A stretch of DNA of 64,000 nt from Synechococcaceae cyanobacterium (GTDB lineage: Bacteria > Cyanobacteriota > Cyanobacteriia > PCC-6307 > Cyanobiaceae), in NCBI GenBank assembly GCA_947378425.1, contig CANCJV010000004.1:62001-126000 (forward strand), in the 5' to 3' direction. Within the stretch, counting starts at the first letter, position 1. Each line of letters starts with the position of its first letter. The notes below the pieces were generated by a model. It ran no database searches and had not been told where the DNA came from. It worked only from the letters and a program-made list of their open reading frames with translations. Of this stretch, positions 1-8,633 are shown one piece after another. The position numbers and the translations under genes were made by a program.

Positions 1-21
1 TCCGCTGCCTCCAGAGCCCCA

Positions 22-288
22 GTGGGCTCAGACTCCGATCCCATGCCTGACCCCATGCCAACGCCAGCCCCGACCTCCATCAACCCACCATCGCGAGCGC
101 TGAGCCTGGCTCGTTTCACGGTGCGAGGCCTGCGCATCACCGCCAGCACGGTGGCTGTGGTGGCCTTGCTTCGCCAGCAGTGGCTGGCTGGATCCTGCTT
201 CTCCGTGGCCTGGCTGCTGATCCTGGTGGCACCTCGCTTCTTCCCCAGCCTGCAGGAAGCCATGCCGGCACCACCAAATGGTGAGTGA
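22..288 (+). CDS. small hypothetical membrane protein, possibly 5'-partial
   Basis: I do not recognise the family. The product is 88 residues if read from the GTG at 22. The frame stays open to the left edge of the window, so the true start may lie outside it; ATG codons at 43 and 55 are alternatives. The first 25 residues are Pro/Ser-rich. They are followed by a basic amphipathic stretch and two hydrophobic segments (about residues 42-50 and 58-74), which suggests a small membrane-anchored protein. Composition matches core cyanobacterial coding sequence. A function cannot be assigned. Confidence 0.45.
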   Translation: MGSDSDPMPDPMPTPAPTSINPPSRALSLARFTVRGLRITASTVAVVALLRQQWLAGSCFSVAWLLILVAPRFFPSLQEAMPAPPNGE

Positions 289-526
289 TCAGGTCGATGG
301 GTCGGATCGGCTGGCGGGCTTCAAGAGTGAAGGTGTTGAATCCAGGTGATGACGATCGGCATGTCCAGCCTCTCTAGCAACGGGCGGAACCTGTCGAATC
401 CGTGGCGATGGAGTTCTTTGCCCCCCTGAGCCTGGCAGGGAGGATTCCAGCCCCTGGCCCTCCTGGCTGCAGCGAAGCCAGGGATCATCTCAACGGATCA
501 GCGAACTGGACGCGTGCGGTTGCGAA

Positions 527-829
527 TCAGGAATTGGCGTGATGAGGTTCGTCGCAATCCTGTTCGTAGGCCAGGTCGAGGAGAGAACGCTGCGAATCCA
601 TCCACATCTCGGCCAGGTCTTCATTGGAGAGGCCGTTCTTCTGGGCTTCTTGCAATCGCTGATTTGACTGCGCTCTCACCGCAATACGACGCCAACCTTC
701 CAGCTGCAGATCGTGGATGAGGAGGTCGATGCAGGGATAACTTCTCAGAACATCGTCTGCAAATTCGAGACCCTGGAGAGCTTCCAGGCAACGAATGGCA
801 CGCGCTGTCTTTTCGCAGGGATACTCCAT
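527..829 (-). CDS. hypothetical protein, 100 aa
   Basis: The product is acidic, soluble and probably helical. It contains motifs such as CLEALQGLEF, IDLLIHDLQLEGW and LSNEDLAEMW and no membrane segment. The ATG start is followed by codon usage that looks coding, and no better frame exists on the other strand. A perfect 16-base inverted repeat lies 23 bases upstream of the start codon and may be an operator. I do not recognise the family. Small single genes of this size next to such a palindrome could be half of an antitoxin or regulator pair, but no partner with clear homology is present. Function unknown. Confidence 0.45.
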   Translation of the reverse strand: MEYPCEKTARAIRCLEALQGLEFADDVLRSYPCIDLLIHDLQLEGWRRIAVRAQSNQRLQEAQKNGLSNEDLAEMWMDSQRSLLDLAYEQDCDEPHHANS

Positions 830-851
830 GAAAAAGTAAAGCGGAGCATGA

Positions 852-867
852 ATGCTTTGTAAAGCAT
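852..867. promoter_or_regulatory. 16-base perfect inverted repeat (ATGCTTT-GT-AAAGCAT)
   Basis: Seven-base arms separated by GT lie just upstream of the minus-strand gene that starts at 829. The arms are AT-rich and no T-run follows on either strand, so an operator is more likely than a terminator. The regulator is unknown. Confidence 0.4.
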
Positions 868-2070
868 AGGTAAACCATAGCCTTCGGTGATCGCTTCCGG
901 CACCTTTGGATGTCGAAGTCTTTGTTAAGAGTCGGCCGCGGATTCGAGGAACGTGATCGCCAGGTCAACGGCCAACAGGACGAGTGCTTCATTGGCCCGG
1001 TAGGAATCGGCCCGACCTCCCGCACTGGCAGAGGCTCGGATCAGCAGATTCAACTCACAAAGCAACTGCAGCTGGCGACAGATAGGAGCCTGGGTCATCC
1101 GCAGCAGAAATCACCAGCGCCTTCACTGCCAAAGGCCGTCCGATGGTCAGGCCGAAGATCCACAGGCGTTTCGGCGTGCTGAGTCCTCAGAACAACCTGG
1201 AGAGAAGCTCAGCCCGGGAGACCAGGACGTCCGTGGCAGGAGATTCCAAAGCCTTGCACAATCTCAGGACCATCAAAGCATTAACCAGTTTCTTGCCAAT
1301 AAAAGTCATTGATCATTTGTTGGCTTGGACAGGGCTGAAAAACCAGCTTGATCGCCCCGCTCGGCCGGCTGCCTTTGGCACATGCAATTATGCCGCTCAA
1401 AGCTATGTTTGAGTAGGTATACATCGTTTTGACTGGCCTCTTTTTCGGTCAGTTCTCAACGCTTTCGAGTGATTTTAATTTCAGTTTGTCTGCCTGGATC
1501 CAAGCCCCTTCGCCCACACTCTGCTGCTGGTGCCACGTGCCTCTGGCTGGGCATCGACCCAGAACCGGCAAGGGGTTCTGCAACACCAGAGAGAGCGTGC
1601 CCCGCCGGCGGCTCAGGGCTGGAGAGGGGCCGGACGACCCACGGGTCGCTCCAGTCGCTGGCTGCAGACCATCTCAATCAGGCTGCCAGCACGAGATCGG
1701 CGGATCGAAGCCGTGGCTCTGGATTCTCCGAGACTCCCCTGGGCTCGACAGCGACTAGTGCGAACGACGTCGCATCGCCTCCGACGAGCAGCGACCTGCC
1801 AGCCGTCTTGCCTCTCGCCCATCTCCCTGGGACAACGAGGCGAACCACGGCAGTGCTGAGCGCATGGCGGAGATCCAGAGCGATGAACCAGGAGCCCCTG
1901 GCAGAGCAGCTCTGAAGGGCATCTGCTAGTCCCGGCCACGGATCTCCGCCAGGGCGGCCGCCGGTGGTCAGGCCTGGCAGGTCGGCAACTCCTGACAGGA
2001 CCGGCCCGACCCCTAGGGACCTTCACGATCTGTTACAGTGATTTCAAGTTTCGTAACCAACGAACGATCC
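868..2070. other. long stretch without a convincing gene; possible decayed coding DNA
   Basis: No full-length gene is convincing here. On the minus strand two short ATG frames (1096-1098 back to 925, 57 codons; 1307-1309 back to 1187, 40 codons) have protein-like composition. The stretch between them reads as plausible protein in another frame, as if an older gene had been broken by frameshifts. Nothing could be matched to a family. The part around 1260-1480 is noticeably AT-richer than the genome. The last 40 bases before 2071 should hold the hli promoter. Confidence 0.35.
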
Positions 2071-2214
2071 ATGACTGAATCCACTACCCGCTTCGGTTTC
2101 GTCGCCTTCGCTGAAACTTGGAATGGCCGCCTGGCCATGCTCGGTTTCGTCATCGGCCTGGCCACCGAGCTCCTCACCGGCCAGGGCATTCTCAGCCAGA
2201 TCGGCCTCGGCTGA
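2071..2214 (+). CDS. high-light-inducible protein (Hli/Scp, one-helix CAB-like)
   Basis: This 47-residue protein has a single membrane helix with the chlorophyll-binding signature of the CAB/ELIP/HLIP family. The core is AETWNGRLAMLGFVIGLATE, with the paired Glu and Asn/Arg ligands ExxNGRLAMLGF, and the tail is LTGQGILSQIGLG. Hlips bind chlorophyll and carotenoid in thylakoids, where they protect photosystem II assembly and quench excess energy under high light. The ATG at 2071 is the only suitable start. The gene stands alone and is followed at once by a strong intrinsic terminator, which fits the usual monocistronic, stress-induced expression of this family. The family call is very secure; the specific paralogue cannot be named. 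Confidence 0.93.
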   Translation: MTESTTRFGFVAFAETWNGRLAMLGFVIGLATELLTGQGILSQIGLG

Positions 2215-2240
2215 TTCGCCAGCTCCGCTGAAACCATTAC

Positions 2241-2276
2241 AAAACCCGGGTGGCCATGCCATCCGGGTTTTGTTGG
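2241..2276 (+). terminator. intrinsic terminator after hli
   Basis: AAAACCCGG at 2241-2249 pairs with CCGGGTTTT at 2263-2271. The stem is extended inward by a G-T wobble and TGG/CCA around a CCATG loop. The stem ends in a run of T followed by TGTTGG, so it is a near-perfect rho-independent hairpin. It begins 27 bases after the hli stop codon. Confidence 0.85.
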
Positions 2277-2306
2277 CAGGTAACTTCACCCGCACCGGGA
2301 TGGCCC

Positions 2307-3116
2307 ATGGCTTCGGCCCTCGTCTTCGTACTGGCTCCTGAAGAGCAGTTGCCCGCCGATGGGGCCAGCTGGAGTGAGCTGCTGCAGGCTCAGGCCGTAG
2401 GTCTGCGCAGCGGCATCACCTTGCGCATCTTTCCCGTTCCGGCCAACAGCGAAAATCCTCTCGACGGCCTGATCAGCCAGGGCCTGGCTGACATCCGCGG
2501 CGTCAATCCCTTCGGTGCCAAACAGGGCAGGACTCTCTGTGATGCCCTTGTACCCCACATTGAACCCCGCAGCCTCGGGCTCGGGGTCTACCAACTCAGT
2601 GATGCTGCCGACAGCGCCCCGGCAGGCCCCAACGCCCTGCCCGAACTGGCATCCGAGCCCGACTCCGCACCTGAGCACACAGCCAACCAGGGTCTGATCC
2701 ACCGTCCCTCGGGTTTGCCGATCCGAGCCATTCGCTGCCTGGATCGTTTTGCCCTGCGGGATGCCGAGAACGAGACGTGCTGGTTCTATCCCACCGAGGC
2801 AGGCAGCTATCTCAGCTGGGAAAATCGTTGCCGGCTGCGCAGCGAACCTGGCTTCCTGCCGGAGATTCCGCGCCAGGAAGCCACAAGCGACTACCGCCGT
2901 GACGACATCCATGTGCTCTGGTCACTGATGGCCGATGATCGAGCTCTCACCTGTGTCGGCCTGACCTACGCCAAGCGCAGGATTGAATGGCCGCTGGTGC
3001 TCAGCGAGTCTGAGGAGTGCGCCACCTGGACCGCCTTTCGCATCGACCCGATGGCCGAAGAGAGCTACGAAGAACTCAGCAGCATCAGTGTGTTCGGGGC
3101 GGAACCCAAGGCGTGA
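2307..3116 (+). CDS. conserved-looking cyanobacterial hypothetical protein
   Basis: The product is a 269-residue soluble protein with no signal peptide and no obvious membrane segment. The ATG at 2307 (start MASALVFVLAPEEQLP) is preferred because upstream in-frame sequence runs into the hli terminator. It is rich in Trp, Glu and Arg late in the chain (DDIHVLWSLMADDRALTCVG and a following TYAKRRIEWPLVLS segment), which looks like a folded domain, with a less ordered Ser/Pro-rich stretch around residues 115-135. I do not recognise a characterised family. Its 3' end overlaps the convergent methyltransferase gene by 32 bases. Confidence 0.7.
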   Translation: MASALVFVLAPEEQLPADGASWSELLQAQAVGLRSGITLRIFPVPANSENPLDGLISQGLADIRGVNPFGAKQGRTLCDALVPHIEPRSLGLGVYQLSDAADSAPAGPNALPELASEPDSAPEHTANQGLIHRPSGLPIRAIRCLDRFALRDAENETCWFYPTEAGSYLSWENRCRLRSEPGFLPEIPRQEATSDYRRDDIHVLWSLMADDRALTCVGLTYAKRRIEWPLVLSESEECATWTAFRIDPMAEESYEELSSISVFGAEPKA

Positions 3117-3771
3117 GCGGCCTGCTGGCCATCACTGCGAAGAACGGATCGCCCTTACCCCCCAGCCAGCCCAGCGGACCTTCGGCACGGGTGGTCTCGG
3201 CCAGGATCTCGGGTACGGGCCAACCTTGGGCGACCAGAACCTGCGCCACATAGTCCAGGTGGTCACGATCGCCGCCGTCGGTCCAGATCTGGGGTGCCTT
3301 CTGAAAGAACATCCGGTTGGAAAAGGCAATGATCAACTGCCCACCAGGACGGGTGATCCGCAGTAACTCAGCAGCGACGGCTTCCGGCTGCTGCAGGTAC
3401 TGCCAGCCAGCCACGATCAGGGTGACGTCAATGCTGGACTCGGCCAGGGGCAGCTGCTGATCGACATTGAGATTCTGAATCCAGTGCTGATCGAGGCGCG
3501 GATTGGCCGCCAGCTCCTGTTCATTCAGGCCATGGCCCAGCACCCGCTCATAGGAGACATCCCCCGGCAGGTGGCTCACCCAGCTGCTCATCAGATCAAG
3601 CACCACCGCGCAGGGGGGGATGCGCTGCCGATAGAGCGCCGTGAGCCGGGCCCGAAAGCCACCATCGAGATGGTGCACAAACCGGGGTTCGGCATAGAAC
3701 AGCGCGTCATCGGAGCGATCGAGTTTGAATCGCTGCTGATCCTCCAGCACCTGCACCACCATCGCGTCCAT
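3085..3771 (-). CDS. class I SAM-dependent methyltransferase-like protein
   Basis: The product is about 228 residues and carries a Methyltransf_11-type Rossmann core: AVVLDLMSSWVSHLP as motif I, the acidic patch around LPLAESSIDVTL, and LLRITRPGGQLIIAFSNRMF as the post-core strand. Such proteins transfer a methyl group from S-adenosylmethionine; the substrate is unknown. The ATG at 3771 (MDAMVVQVLED) is the most conservative start. Homologous sequence may extend a dozen or more residues upstream (WSANPGP precedes it), and the next in-frame ATG, 3918, would run into the divergent Rieske gene. The motif I glycines are less regular than usual, so catalytic activity is likely but not certain. Confidence 0.75.
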   Translation of the reverse strand: MDAMVVQVLEDQQRFKLDRSDDALFYAEPRFVHHLDGGFRARLTALYRQRIPPCAVVLDLMSSWVSHLPGDVSYERVLGHGLNEQELAANPRLDQHWIQNLNVDQQLPLAESSIDVTLIVAGWQYLQQPEAVAAELLRITRPGGQLIIAFSNRMFFQKAPQIWTDGGDRDHLDYVAQVLVAQGWPVPEILAETTRAEGPLGWLGGKGDPFFAVMASRPLTPWVPPRTH

Positions 3772-3916
3772 CGGCCCAGGATTGGCTGACCACTCTGGCA
3801 ACAAGGAACCGGAGCCTGGGCCCTCAGCCGCAATCCGATCCACCGGCCAGACCCTGCCCGCTCCATCAAGGCCGTGGGAGCATGGACCCGTCCTGCTGGG
3901 ATGACCCCGAACTGCC

Positions 3917-4348
3917 ATGCGCCGCCGTGTTTTCCTGGTGCTCTCCGGTGCAGGCGCCTTCCTGAGCCAGATTCTGGCCCCCTTGAGTGCCCGCTCAGGC
4001 CAGGCAACAGCCGTTGGCAAGAGAGCAGCCGTTGCCCGTGCCGTTGATGTGGCCAGCGTGGCCGAGCTGAGCAAGTCAGGCCAGGTGCTGGTTCGCACCA
4101 GCGCGCTGGGTCCGTTGCTGGTGATCCGGGATCCGGCCACCAAGCAACTGAAGGCCGTCAATCCAACCTGTCCCCATCGCGGTTGCCTAGTGGACTGGAT
4201 CGCTTCGGCCGACAACTTCCTCTGCCCCTGCCACCAAGCCCGCTTCAATGCCAGTGGCCGCTGGATCGGCGGCCAACCCGTCATACACCCCCTGGAGAGC
4301 TACAGGGTCACAGTCAGCAACGGCAGGATCCTCGTGAGCAAGGGCTGA
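3917..4348 (+). CDS. Rieske [2Fe-2S] domain protein, exported or membrane-anchored
   Basis: This 143-residue protein carries a C-terminal Rieske domain. The cluster ligands are visible as CPHRGC (about residues 87-92) and CPCHQARF (about 106-113), giving the two Cys and two His that hold the [2Fe-2S] cluster. The N-terminus (MRRRVFLVLSGAGAFL) is a twin-arginine-like or hydrophobic signal anchor, so the domain probably faces the lumen or periplasm. It is shorter than the cytochrome b6f PetC protein and is not next to petA, so it is better read as an accessory Rieske protein than as the main b6f subunit. It starts divergently from the methyltransferase gene. Confidence 0.82.
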   Translation: MRRRVFLVLSGAGAFLSQILAPLSARSGQATAVGKRAAVARAVDVASVAELSKSGQVLVRTSALGPLLVIRDPATKQLKAVNPTCPHRGCLVDWIASADNFLCPCHQARFNASGRWIGGQPVIHPLESYRVTVSNGRILVSKG

Positions 4349-4431
4349 ACGCGGCTGCACTGGGAAGGCGCGAACGTCCCCGGGCAGGGCTCCTACAGTC
4401 AAGTCGGGCGTGGTGGATCAGCGATAGCACG

Positions 4432-5517
4432 ATGGATCTGCTGGTCATCTCCCTGCTGGTGCGCTGGATCCTCGGCTGGCTGCTCTGTGTGCATCTGCCG
4501 CGTTTGCCTGAGGCTGGGCCGCTCCAGCAGTTCCCGGGTTTCTCGGTGTTGATTCCAGCCCGCAATGAGGAGAGCAGCCTGCCCCATCTGCTGGCGGCCC
4601 TGGAGCGCCAGAGCCTTCAACCCCTGGAGGTGATCGTGATCGACGATCACTCCAGCGACGGCACCGCCGCCTGTGCCAGGGCGGCCGGAGTTCAGCTGGT
4701 GCAACCGCCGCCGCTGCCGCCGGGATGGTGCGGCAAGACCTGGGCCCTGCACCACGGCAGCCACAGCAGCCGCGGCGAATTGCTGGTGTTTCTCGATGCC
4801 GACACCGAGCCGGGCCCCCAGTTTCTGGAACGGTTTGTCGCGGCCCAGCAGCGCTCGGGCGGGTTGGTGTCGGTGCAGCCGTTTCACCGCACCGAGCGGG
4901 CCTATGAACAACTGTCGCTGCTGTTCAACCTGGTGGGGCTGATGGCAGTGCCGCTCGGGGAGCAGGCGGCGGTGGCCTTCGGGCCGGCGATGGTCACCAG
5001 TCGCAGGGACTACGAGCTGGTGGGGGGCCATGGCGCCGTGGCAGACAAGGTGGTGGAGGACTGGTTTCTCGCCCATCTCTACGAGTCGGCCGGCCTGCCG
5101 GTGAGCGCGTATCTCGGCCAGGGACAGATCGCCTACCGCATGTATCCCGGCGGCCTTGGGGATCTGGTGGTGGGATTCGACAAGAACTTCGCCACCGCCG
5201 CCGGCGAGGTGCGCTGGCCCAGGATGCTGGCGGTGCTGCTGTGGCTGTCAGGGCTGTTCTGGACGGCCTGGGCCCTGCCCGCCTCCCTGCTCGGCTGGCC
5301 ACTGGTCGGGAACCCTGACCCCTGGATCAACCTGGCGATCTATGCAGCGTATGCGTTTCAGTTGTTGCTGCTCAGCCGGCAGGTGGGCCGTTTCAGCTGG
5401 ATCAATCTGGTGTTCCCCGTGCCGGTGTTGTTTTTCCTGGCCGTCTTCCTGCTGGCGATCGTCAACCTGGAGCGCGGCAGCGTCAGCTGGAAAGGTCGGC
5501 AGTTTCCCACCCGATGA
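4432..5517 (+). CDS. family 2 glycosyltransferase, CrtQ-like (carotenoid glycosylation)
   Basis: The GT-A glycosyltransferase has FSVLIPARNEE near residue 38, IDDHSSDGT, and the DXD-type LVFLDADTEPGP, with a later VVEDWFLAHLYES (D/E-D and WxxxL region). An N-terminal hydrophobic helix and three C-terminal membrane helices complete it. This arrangement resembles the 4,4'-diaponeurosporenoate glycosyltransferase CrtQ group. The ATG at 4432 removes an upstream extension that reads antisense to other features. The stop overlaps the next gene's start by 4 bases (ATGA), and that gene is CrtO-like, which strongly supports a role in making a glycosylated and acylated lipid or carotenoid. The exact acceptor is inferred, not shown. 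Confidence 0.82.
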   Translation: MDLLVISLLVRWILGWLLCVHLPRLPEAGPLQQFPGFSVLIPARNEESSLPHLLAALERQSLQPLEVIVIDDHSSDGTAACARAAGVQLVQPPPLPPGWCGKTWALHHGSHSSRGELLVFLDADTEPGPQFLERFVAAQQRSGGLVSVQPFHRTERAYEQLSLLFNLVGLMAVPLGEQAAVAFGPAMVTSRRDYELVGGHGAVADKVVEDWFLAHLYESAGLPVSAYLGQGQIAYRMYPGGLGDLVVGFDKNFATAAGEVRWPRMLAVLLWLSGLFWTAWALPASLLGWPLVGNPDPWINLAIYAAYAFQLLLLSRQVGRFSWINLVFPVPVLFFLAVFLLAIVNLERGSVSWKGRQFPTR

Positions 5518-6011
5518 GCGCCTCAGGTCTGCTCCTGGCGCCTGTGCTGGTCTGCGCCGGCGGCTGGTTCGGCTGGTCCCTGCTCATCGGTGGCCTGGCC
5601 AACCACCTGCCCCAGGCCTTCCTGCAGCGGGACAACGGGCTGACCCGGCTGCGGCCCTGGGAAGGACGCCACGGCTATGAACAGGGGCTGAAGATCCGCT
5701 CCTGGAAAGGCTGGCTGCCCGATGCTGGGCCGGCCCTGCCGGGTGGGGTCGCCAAGCGTGCGCTGGTGCGGCGCGATCGGCGGCGGCTGGAGCAACTGGT
5801 CCTTGAGACCCGACGGGCAGAACTGGTCCACTGGGCCCTCTGGCCCTTCTGGATCGTCAGCTGCCTGTGGCTGCCGCTCTCGGGAGTGCTGCTCAACCTG
5901 CTGTTCGCCACCCTGTTCAACCTGCCCTGCCTGGCGGTGCAGCGCTACAACCGGCTGCGGCTTCAGGCCAGCCTGGCCCGGTTCAGCGGGGAGTCCTGCC
6001 GCCAGGGATGA
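5514..6011 (+). CDS. glycosyl-4,4'-diaponeurosporenoate acyltransferase-like protein (CrtO-like)
   Basis: This 165-residue membrane protein has two pairs of hydrophobic segments (about residues 5-27 and 108-143) flanking a basic loop. The loop carries YEQGLKIRSWKGWLPDAG, which matches the K-x-R-x-W-K-x-x-L-P signature of the small CrtO acyltransferase family from staphyloxanthin synthesis. In that pathway CrtO esterifies the sugar added by CrtQ with a fatty acid. The 4-base overlap with the CrtQ-like gene implies translational coupling and a shared product, probably an acylated carotenoid glycoside or related glycolipid. The identification rests on the loop motif and context; confirmation needs a profile search. 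Confidence 0.7.
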   Translation: MSASGLLLAPVLVCAGGWFGWSLLIGGLANHLPQAFLQRDNGLTRLRPWEGRHGYEQGLKIRSWKGWLPDAGPALPGGVAKRALVRRDRRRLEQLVLETRRAELVHWALWPFWIVSCLWLPLSGVLLNLLFATLFNLPCLAVQRYNRLRLQASLARFSGESCRQG

Positions 6012-6069
6012 TCGGGGTGCAAGGGTGCGCCACCGGCTGAGCTCGCCAGGGAGCAGGGGGTGGAGCTGG

Positions 6070-7232
6070 CTAGGGCGCCAAGGCAACGGGACGGAGTCGG
6101 AACCCGGGAAACTGAGTGACCAGTGCCATGGCAACCAGAACGGCCGCGAAGGCGGTCAGACCGTGCCAATGCCATCGGGACCAGAACAGGGCCACGAGAC
6201 TCGAGGCAACCCCAGCCCCAAGATAGGCGCTGAAGAACAATAAACAACCAATACGACTGCGAGCCTCAGAATTGAAACTGAAAACACGAGTCTGGTTTGC
6301 CACGTAGGAGCTCTGGACGCCAAGATTCAGCAAAAAAAGCCGATACAGATAGCCAGCAGTGAGTGTTGGTTGCTGAACAGCACAGCCACACCTAGCAACG
6401 AGGCGAAGGTTGAGGCCACAACCAACCGGCGCGCACCGAACTGATCCACCAGGTGGCCGATGCCGGGAGCCGCCAGGATGCTGATGAGTCCCACCAGACC
6501 AAAAGCGCCGATCGAGGCCGATCCCATGCGCCAGGGGGGCTCTGCCAGATGCAGGGCAAGACCACTCCAGAATGCCATGAACGCACCGAATTGCAGGCCC
6601 TGCGACAGGCAGGCCTGGCGGAGTCCCGGGTAACGGCGCAGCAGCACGAGCTGGGACGACTGAAGGGCGAGATAGGCGATGGGTCTGACGTTCCGTTCCT
6701 GCGGCAACGACCTCCTGATCCACCAGGCGACAGCCACCATCAGCACGGCAGACACCAGGAAAATAGCTCGCCAGCCAAAATGCTGGCCCACCAAGCCACC
6801 GACGGATCGTGAGAGAAGCAGGCCTGTGAATTGACCACTCAAGATGATGCCCAGGGTCCGGCCGCGAAGGGCGTCAGGAACCAGGGACGAAATATAGGCG
6901 GGCAGAAGATAGGGCACCAGAGCAGCCAATCCAAGCCCAAAGAAGGCCAGCAGCAGCAGCTGAAAATTGGGCAAAACCCCGATGGCGAAACAAGCCACTC
7001 CCAAAGCCAGCGCTGTGGTGACCAGCATGCGGCGGCGATCCACCCCATCGCCCATGGGCAGGAGCAGCAGCAGACTGAGAGCTAGACCGATCTAGATCGC
7101 CATCGGGATCAGCAGCACCTCACCAGCCGACAGAGCCAGATCCCTGGCAATCTGAGGCAAGAGAGACTGAACGTAGTAGAGGTTGGCCACACTCAGACCG
7201 ACGATGATGGCAAGAATCGGTGCGGAACCCAT
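6070..7232 (-). pseudogene. broken MFS transporter (stop codon plus frameshift)
   Basis: Read from the ATG at 7232, the frame gives an MFS permease (YYVQSLLPQIARDLALS, then DRRRMLVTTALALG, GRTLGIILSGQFTGLLLSR). Two lesions break it. Codon 47 is TAG (7094-7092). A second break lies at a seven-base A run (6332-6338 on the plus strand); one extra base there would join GIGFF to LLNLGVQSSYVANQT in the next frame. Restored, the protein would be about 387 residues with the full MFS domain pair, including the GRTLG motif A-like loop and a late VATQT-like region. It lies at the edge of the P450/HemB-like island and was probably its exporter. Sequencing error could explain the homopolymer but not easily the stop codon as well. 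Confidence 0.8.
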
Positions 7233-7283
7233 GGGTCAACCAGCGTGGGCTAAATCGGAACTTAGTCCGTCGTGGTGAAATCC

Positions 7284-8633
7284 ATGGGCCAACCTTTTCG
7301 CCACCAACTGGCCGCCTTCCTGGCGGATCTGCGGCAACGCCTGGCCCAACCAGATCCGATGCTGCAGCGGCAGTTGCGGCTGGTGCTGCTGGATACGGCT
7401 GCCACGGCGATCGCCAATCTCTCGGCCCCTGAGCTGGTGGCCTTGCAGCAGCAGCACGGTCGCCTGTCGCCAGGGGAGCAGTGTCTGCCCGGTTTCTGCG
7501 CAGCCCTGACACCGGCAGGATCGGCGCTGGTGCTGGCGGCCTCCGCCTGCTGGGACGAACTGGTGGAGGGCTATGCCCCGGCCCACGGCCGGCCGGCCTT
7601 GCATGCGGTGCCTCTGTGCCTGAGCCTGGGCCACGCTCAGGGCGGCCGGCCGGCCTGCAGCCTGAACCGGACGCTGGAGGCCCTGCTGCTGGCCTATGAG
7701 CTTGGGGGCCGGTTGGGCGAATCGTACCGGGTTCCGCCGGGAGAGCATGTCGATGGCACCTGGGGCACCGCGGTCGCGGCCCTGACGGCGGCCGTGCTGC
7801 TGGAGATCGGTGCCAGCGCTGAGCTGGAGGCCGTCTGCAGCGCCCTCTGCCAGATGAGCCGCAGCCTATTTGCAGCGGTGCAGGAGGGGGCCAGCTGCCG
7901 ACTGCTCTATCCCGGCCTGGCGGCCAGTCGCGGGCTGGATCTGGCGATGGCCGCCGCAGCCGGCCTGCGCGGCCCCGCGGCCCTCGATCGCGATCCAGTG
8001 CTGCTGGCACTGGAGGCCATGCCGTTCGACCTGGCCCCGCGTCCCACCCTGGCGATCAGCAGCGGCTACGTGAAGTTGCTGCCCGGGGCACGCCATCTGC
8101 ACTACGCCGCTGCAGCGGCCCGGCTCTGGCGGCAGCGCTTTGGCGATGGCTTCGATCGGCAATCAGCGGCGTTATCCCATGACGGGACGGATCCGATCCA
8201 GCTGCGCACCTACCCGGAAGCGATCCAGTACTGCGGTCAGACTGAACCCTGCAATCGCATCCAGGCCCAGTTCAGCCTGGCTTTTGCGGCGGCGGCCAGC
8301 CTGCGCTGGGGCGAGCTGCGCCGTGAGTTGTTCACAACGGAGGCCCTCGGTGATGCCGGCCTGCGGGCTCTGATGCGGCGCATCCAGCTGGTGGCCGTAC
8401 CCGGAGTGGCGGGACGCTGGGCCGAGCTGGCGATGAGCGATGCCGAGGGGATCCTCCAGAGCGCCCGGGTGGACGGCCTGCCGGGGGATCCCGGTCAGCC
8501 GATCGCTGAAGAGGAGCGGCTGGCGAAGGCCAGGATTCTGCTGGAGCCGGTGCTCGGCGAGTCCGCCAGCGCCCGGCTGATCCACCATTGGCTGGACGCT
8601 GACGGCACCGCGCCGCTGTGGCCGCTCAGTTGA
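7284..8633 (+). CDS. MmgE/PrpD family protein
   Basis: This 449-residue protein has the MmgE/PrpD fold. An all-helical first domain (ALVLAASACWDELVEGYAPA, HVDGTWGTAVAALTAAVLLE) is followed by the capping domain with IQLRTYPEA and NRIQAQFSLAFAAAASL, which corresponds to the conserved IQAKFSLPYA-like segment of the family. Known members are 2-methylcitrate dehydratase and cis-aconitate decarboxylase; others act on small dicarboxylic or cyclic acids. The ATG at 7284 is chosen over a GTG four codons earlier. It is the only plus-strand gene of the island and ends 8 bases inside the isomerase-like gene coming the other way. The substrate is unknown. It is not beside prpB or prpC, so a 2-methylcitrate role is unlikely. 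Confidence 0.82.
   Translation: MGQPFRHQLAAFLADLRQRLAQPDPMLQRQLRLVLLDTAATAIANLSAPELVALQQQHGRLSPGEQCLPGFCAALTPAGSALVLAASACWDELVEGYAPAHGRPALHAVPLCLSLGHAQGGRPACSLNRTLEALLLAYELGGRLGESYRVPPGEHVDGTWGTAVAALTAAVLLEIGASAELEAVCSALCQMSRSLFAAVQEGASCRLLYPGLAASRGLDLAMAAAAGLRGPAALDRDPVLLALEAMPFDLAPRPTLAISSGYVKLLPGARHLHYAAAAARLWRQRFGDGFDRQSAALSHDGTDPIQLRTYPEAIQYCGQTEPCNRIQAQFSLAFAAAASLRWGELRRELFTTEALGDAGLRALMRRIQLVAVPGVAGRWAELAMSDAEGILQSARVDGLPGDPGQPIAEEERLAKARILLEPVLGESASARLIHHWLDADGTAPLWPLS

Noticed and set aside
3772-4284. Upstream extension of the methyltransferase frame
   Set aside because: It would overlap the divergent Rieske gene and shows no methyltransferase-like sequence.
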